Shown: one piece after another, positions 4,504-7,117 of the stretch | How positions within the stretch are numbered: the first letter of the stretch is position 1 | How the letters are laid out: each line of letters starts with the position of its first letter | Assembly: GCA_009691355.1 (NCBI GenBank) | Contig: SICW01000037.1 | Span: forward strand, 1-7,117 | From: Candidatus Woesearchaeota archaeon | Lineage (GTDB): Archaea; Nanobdellota; Nanobdellia; SCGC-AAA011-G17; GW2011-AR17 | Reading direction: 5' to 3' | Length of the DNA: 7,117 bases | The notes under the pieces: model-generated | The model's input: the letters and a program-made list of their open reading frames with translations, nothing else | What the model was told of the DNA's origin: nothing | Databases searched by the model: none | Position numbers and translations under genes: made by a program

Positions 4504-7117
4504 ATGTGGAAAAGAATTACTCTATTCTTAATCATAGCTGTTACCTTAATTCCTATTATTACTTCTGAAGAAAACTCTATTATTGAACCAGAAGTTTTAG
4601 AAAATCTTGAAGAAAATCCAGATGTTCCAGTAATCATAGAACTTCAAACACCAAAAACAAGCATAGAAGGAATAGATCTAGAACATTTCTCAGGAAATGA
4701 ATATACTGCAAGAGTCAATGAAGAAGAATTACAAGAGTTAGTCAATGACCCCAATGTTCTAAATATCAAAGAAGATGAAGTTTTTCATATCTTATTAACA
4801 GATAGCGTTCCTTTAATTAACGCATCTACTATTCAAGCAAGACAATCTGGATCAACAAATATAACTGGTATAGGCCAATCGATATGTGTCATCGATACAG
4901 GAATTAATGCTTCTCATGCTGCTTTTGCAGGAAGAATAGTCGCACAAAAATGTTTTTGTGCCGTTTCAAATCAAGGTTCAGGTGGTTGTTGCCCTGGAGG
5001 CATAACCGAAAATAATACTGCAACAGACGATCAAGGGCATGGAACACATGTTGCAGGGATTACCGCAGGAAACGGAGGTTCTGTACTAGGTGTTGCACCA
5101 GGAGCAAGTCTTGTCATTGTAAAAGTTGCAGACTCAAGTGGGGATGCACTCTTTTCAGATATTACCTCTGCAGTAAACTGGTGTGCAAGCAACTCTTCCC
5201 TATATAATATTTCTGTGATCACCATGAGCCTAGGTGGAGGGAGTTACAGTGCTGCTTGCGATTCTTCCTATAGTTCCTTAAGCTCAGAAATTACCACAGC
5301 TATAAACAAAAACATTTCCGTTGTTGCTGCTTCTGGGAACTCAGGTTCAACAACAACTATGGCTTCCCCTGCATGTATTGCAAATGTTATTTCTGTATCC
5401 TCAACCACAAAGGCAGATGCAATTTCTTCATTCTCAAACAGAAATGCTCTTACAGATCTTTTTGCTCCAGGAAGTTCAATCACTTCTGCAAGTTATACTG
5501 GTTCAACAACAAGCTCGTCAGGAACATCCATGTCTGCCCCACACGTCGCAGGAGTCATTGCACTTATGCAACAATATAAAACACTAGTAGAAGGAAGAAA
5601 CCTTACTGTCTCTGAAGTAAACACAACGCTTGCAACAAATGGAACAAGTATCAATGATCAAAGTGGAAGTGGCAGAACTTTTATTCGTGTAGACACAAGA
5701 AAAGCAATTGGAGCAATTGATACCATTTTCCCACAAGTCATAAACCCTAACACAACACAAAGCACCCTGTTTGTATATAACAACATCACCTTTCAAGCAA
5801 ATTTGACCGATGTAAATAGAGAACAGATTTGGGTAGAAGGAAACTGGTCTGGAGCAGTCGTAAATTATACGATGAGCAGACAAACAGGAGATCTTTACAA
5901 TTTTACAATAGGAAATAATTCTTTCTCTGCAGGTCAAGTATTCCAATGGAGAATCCATGGTAATGATACGCATAATAATGAAAACACCAGCTCTTGGTAT
6001 ACCGCAACAATTCTCACAGGTGCACCAAGGATTACCCTAAACGGACCTAGTGATAGAACAAATACCAATAATCTTTCTGTAACATTCAATCAAACACCAA
6101 TAGATGACGTCTCTGGAAATTTTAACTGCAGCCTGTACATCAACAGCATCAGAAACCAAACAAAAACAACTTCAAATAATACACTAACTGAATACAGACT
6201 CAATCTCAGTGAAGGGACCACCCTTTGGAATGTAGCATGTACTGATTCTGATAATCTTATAGGAAATTCTTCTTTATACACACTCATTTTTGACCTAACA
6301 AAACCTCTTTTTAATGCTGAAGGGTATAGCACTGTAGTAGAACTGGGAAATAACCAATCCTATTCCATAAATATCACAGAAACATACATCAACTATGCCA
6401 ATTTTTCTTATCTCAATACCAACTACACACTAACAAATAGCTCAACAAATTTTTCCAGAGAATGGACAACCATTTTAAATGGAACACAAAATTTTACAAC
6501 CTACATCCTAGATAGAGCAGGAAACCTAAATATGAGCACAGCAAACTTCACAGTAAATGATACCATTTCTGGACCAAGAATCATAAATACACTCTATTCT
6601 ACATCTATAGCAGAAGGTTCTACAATGAATGTAACAACATGGATAGTAAATGGCCTTCCAATTTCTTCAGCACTCATTAATGTAAATGGAACAAACATTT
6701 CTATGGGAAATAATACACAATATAATTTCACTTATAATTTTACAGTATCTGGCTGTGGTTCATCATCATTTAAAATCTTCTCAAACGACACAACAAATAC
6801 AGGCATAACAAACACAAGTAGTTATACTATCACCAGTTGTTGTGGAGACAGTTCTTGTGGCTCTGGAGAAACCTGCTCTTCTTGTGCAACTGATTGTGGT
6901 GTCTGTTCTTCTGGCTCTAGTGGAGGCAGTGGAGGAGGCGGGGGAGGAGGAGGTGGCGGTGGTGGAAGTAGTAGTAGTGATTCTACAAGAGCAAATGCCC
7001 CAAGTTTAGAGATTGCCCAAGCACAAAGAAGTGTAACGGAAACTATTAAACAAGCAAGCCCAACAGAACCCATAAAGATTTCAATAACCAGCCCAGACAT
7101 TGCAGTAAGTACAATCT
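4504..7117 (+). CDS. Secreted subtilisin-like (S8) serine protease with sequon-rich C-terminal domains (partial, 3' end outside window)
   Basis: The frame is open for 871 codons to the window edge. Residues 1-22 (MWKRITLFLIIAVTLIPIIT) are a signal peptide. Residues of about 35-98 look like an inhibitor-I9-type prodomain. The S8 domain, about 118-403, has the full triad: Asp131 (VIDTGIN), His179 (GHGTHVAGI) and Ser342 (GTSMSAPHVAG), with oxyanion Asn279 (AASGN). A Cys-rich insert (Cys150, 152, 162, 163) lies between Asp and His. Residues 407-779 appear to hold about four beta-sandwich (Ig/FN3-like) domains with very many N-x-S/T sequons. Then come seven Cys at 779-801 (CCGDSSC...ETCSSC..DCGVC), 12 Gly at 810-821, and a more polar segment. 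A further domain or membrane anchor is expected beyond the edge. The ATG at 4504 is the only possible start, because in-frame stops lie just upstream. Likely an exported, surface-held, glycosylated protease; its targets are unknown. Confidence 0.94.
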   Translation, partial: MWKRITLFLIIAVTLIPIITSEENSIIEPEVLENLEENPDVPVIIELQTPKTSIEGIDLEHFSGNEYTARVNEEELQELVNDPNVLNIKEDEVFHILLTDSVPLINASTIQARQSGSTNITGIGQSICVIDTGINASHAAFAGRIVAQKCFCAVSNQGSGGCCPGGITENNTATDDQGHGTHVAGITAGNGGSVLGVAPGASLVIVKVADSSGDALFSDITSAVNWCASNSSLYNISVITMSLGGGSYSAACDSSYSSLSSEITTAINKNISVVAASGNSGSTTTMASPACIANVISVSSTTKADAISSFSNRNALTDLFAPGSSITSASYTGSTTSSSGTSMSAPHVAGVIALMQQYKTLVEGRNLTVSEVNTTLATNGTSINDQSGSGRTFIRVDTRKAIGAIDTIFPQVINPNTTQSTLFVYNNITFQANLTDVNREQIWVEGNWSGAVVNYTMSRQTGDLYNFTIGNNSFSAGQVFQWRIHGNDTHNNENTSSWYTATILTGAPRITLNGPSDRTNTNNLSVTFNQTPIDDVSGNFNCSLYINSIRNQTKTTSNNTLTEYRLNLSEGTTLWNVACTDSDNLIGNSSLYTLIFDLTKPLFNAEGYSTVVELGNNQSYSINITETYINYANFSYLNTNYTLTNSSTNFSREWTTILNGTQNFTTYILDRAGNLNMSTANFTVNDTISGPRIINTLYSTSIAEGSTMNVTTWIVNGLPISSALINVNGTNISMGNNTQYNFTYNFTVSGCGSSSFKIFSNDTTNTGITNTSSYTITSCCGDSSCGSGETCSSCATDCGVCSSGSSGGSGGGGGGGGGGGGSSSSDSTRANAPSLEIAQAQRSVTETIKQASPTEPIKISITSPDIAVSTI
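6931..6966 (+). repeat. Twelve-glycine tract encoded by mixed GGN codons
   Basis: Twelve consecutive Gly codons, using GGA, GGC, GGG and GGT, follow the Cys-rich motif of the protease and are flanked by Ser-rich codons (SSGSSGGS before, SSSS after). The mixed codons argue for selection on the peptide rather than simple triplet slippage alone. A flexible linker between the folded exterior part and whatever anchors the protein is the natural reading. It is the most G-rich stretch of the window. Confidence 0.85.

Noticed and set aside
4205..4531. Plus-strand open frame of 108 codons running through the tRNA gene
   Set aside because: It crosses the whole tRNA and the phosphodiesterase start antisense, and its peptide has no recognisable family; it is a chance frame.
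5584..5973. Minus-strand frame of 129 codons opposite the protease
   Set aside because: Lies wholly inside the protease coding region in antisense, with no family features and no start signals.
6822..7100. Minus-strand frame encoding a proline-rich peptide with a signal-like start
   Set aside because: The proline run is only the reverse complement of the protease Gly tract, which lies in a clearly real 871-codon frame on the plus strand.
1..7117. CRISPR array, insertion sequence or long direct repeats
   Set aside because: Reading both strands I saw no regularly spaced repeats, no transposase and no terminal inverted repeats.

Overview
The window looks like a piece of an AT-rich archaeal chromosome. 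Direct signs are an archaeal-type Holliday junction resolvase (Hjc), a histone-fold protein, a THUMP-domain RNA-binding protein, an archaeal radical SAM/TRAM protein, TATA-box promoters about 26 bases ahead of transcripts (several apparently leaderless), and an initiator tRNA with an A1:U72 pair whose gene is interrupted by an intron-like insert. The small-gene architecture and a surface protease ending in a Cys-rich motif plus Gly tract suggest a DPANN-type archaeon (Woesearchaeota/Pacearchaeota-like). That placement is inference from pattern memory, not a phylogenetic result.

Layout. The left part, 1-4254, is entirely on the minus strand. Reading right to left it holds: a 554-residue alkaline-phosphatase-superfamily phosphodiesterase (2590-4254); a two-gene operon with a 4-base ATGA overlap, made of a radical SAM/TRAM protein (1535-2476) followed by a THUMP/Rossmann methyltransferase-like protein (582-1538); a 56-residue histone-fold protein with a strong Shine-Dalgarno (343-513), too short for routine ORF lists; and the 5' part of hjc (1-250), cut by the window edge. 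The right part is on the plus strand: an initiator tRNA-Met gene (4343-4445) with an apparent 28-base intron in its D-loop, then a secreted subtilisin-like protease (4504 to beyond the window end) with prodomain, complete catalytic triad, several beta-sandwich-like domains packed with N-glycosylation sequons, a seven-Cys motif and a 12-Gly tract.

How they fit together. The radical SAM/TRAM and THUMP proteins are translationally coupled and both carry RNA-binding modules, so a shared role in tRNA or rRNA modification is the best guess; the THUMP protein has lost key methyltransferase residues. Hjc and the histone-fold protein both deal with DNA but have separate promoters. The tRNA and the phosphodiesterase gene are divergent around a nearly palindromic TATA element. 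No mobile elements, CRISPR arrays or rRNAs were seen. No stretch above 300 bases lacks a gene. The points most worth a second look are the D-loop intron in the initiator tRNA, the radical SAM/TRAM plus degenerate THUMP pair, and the truncated histone fold.
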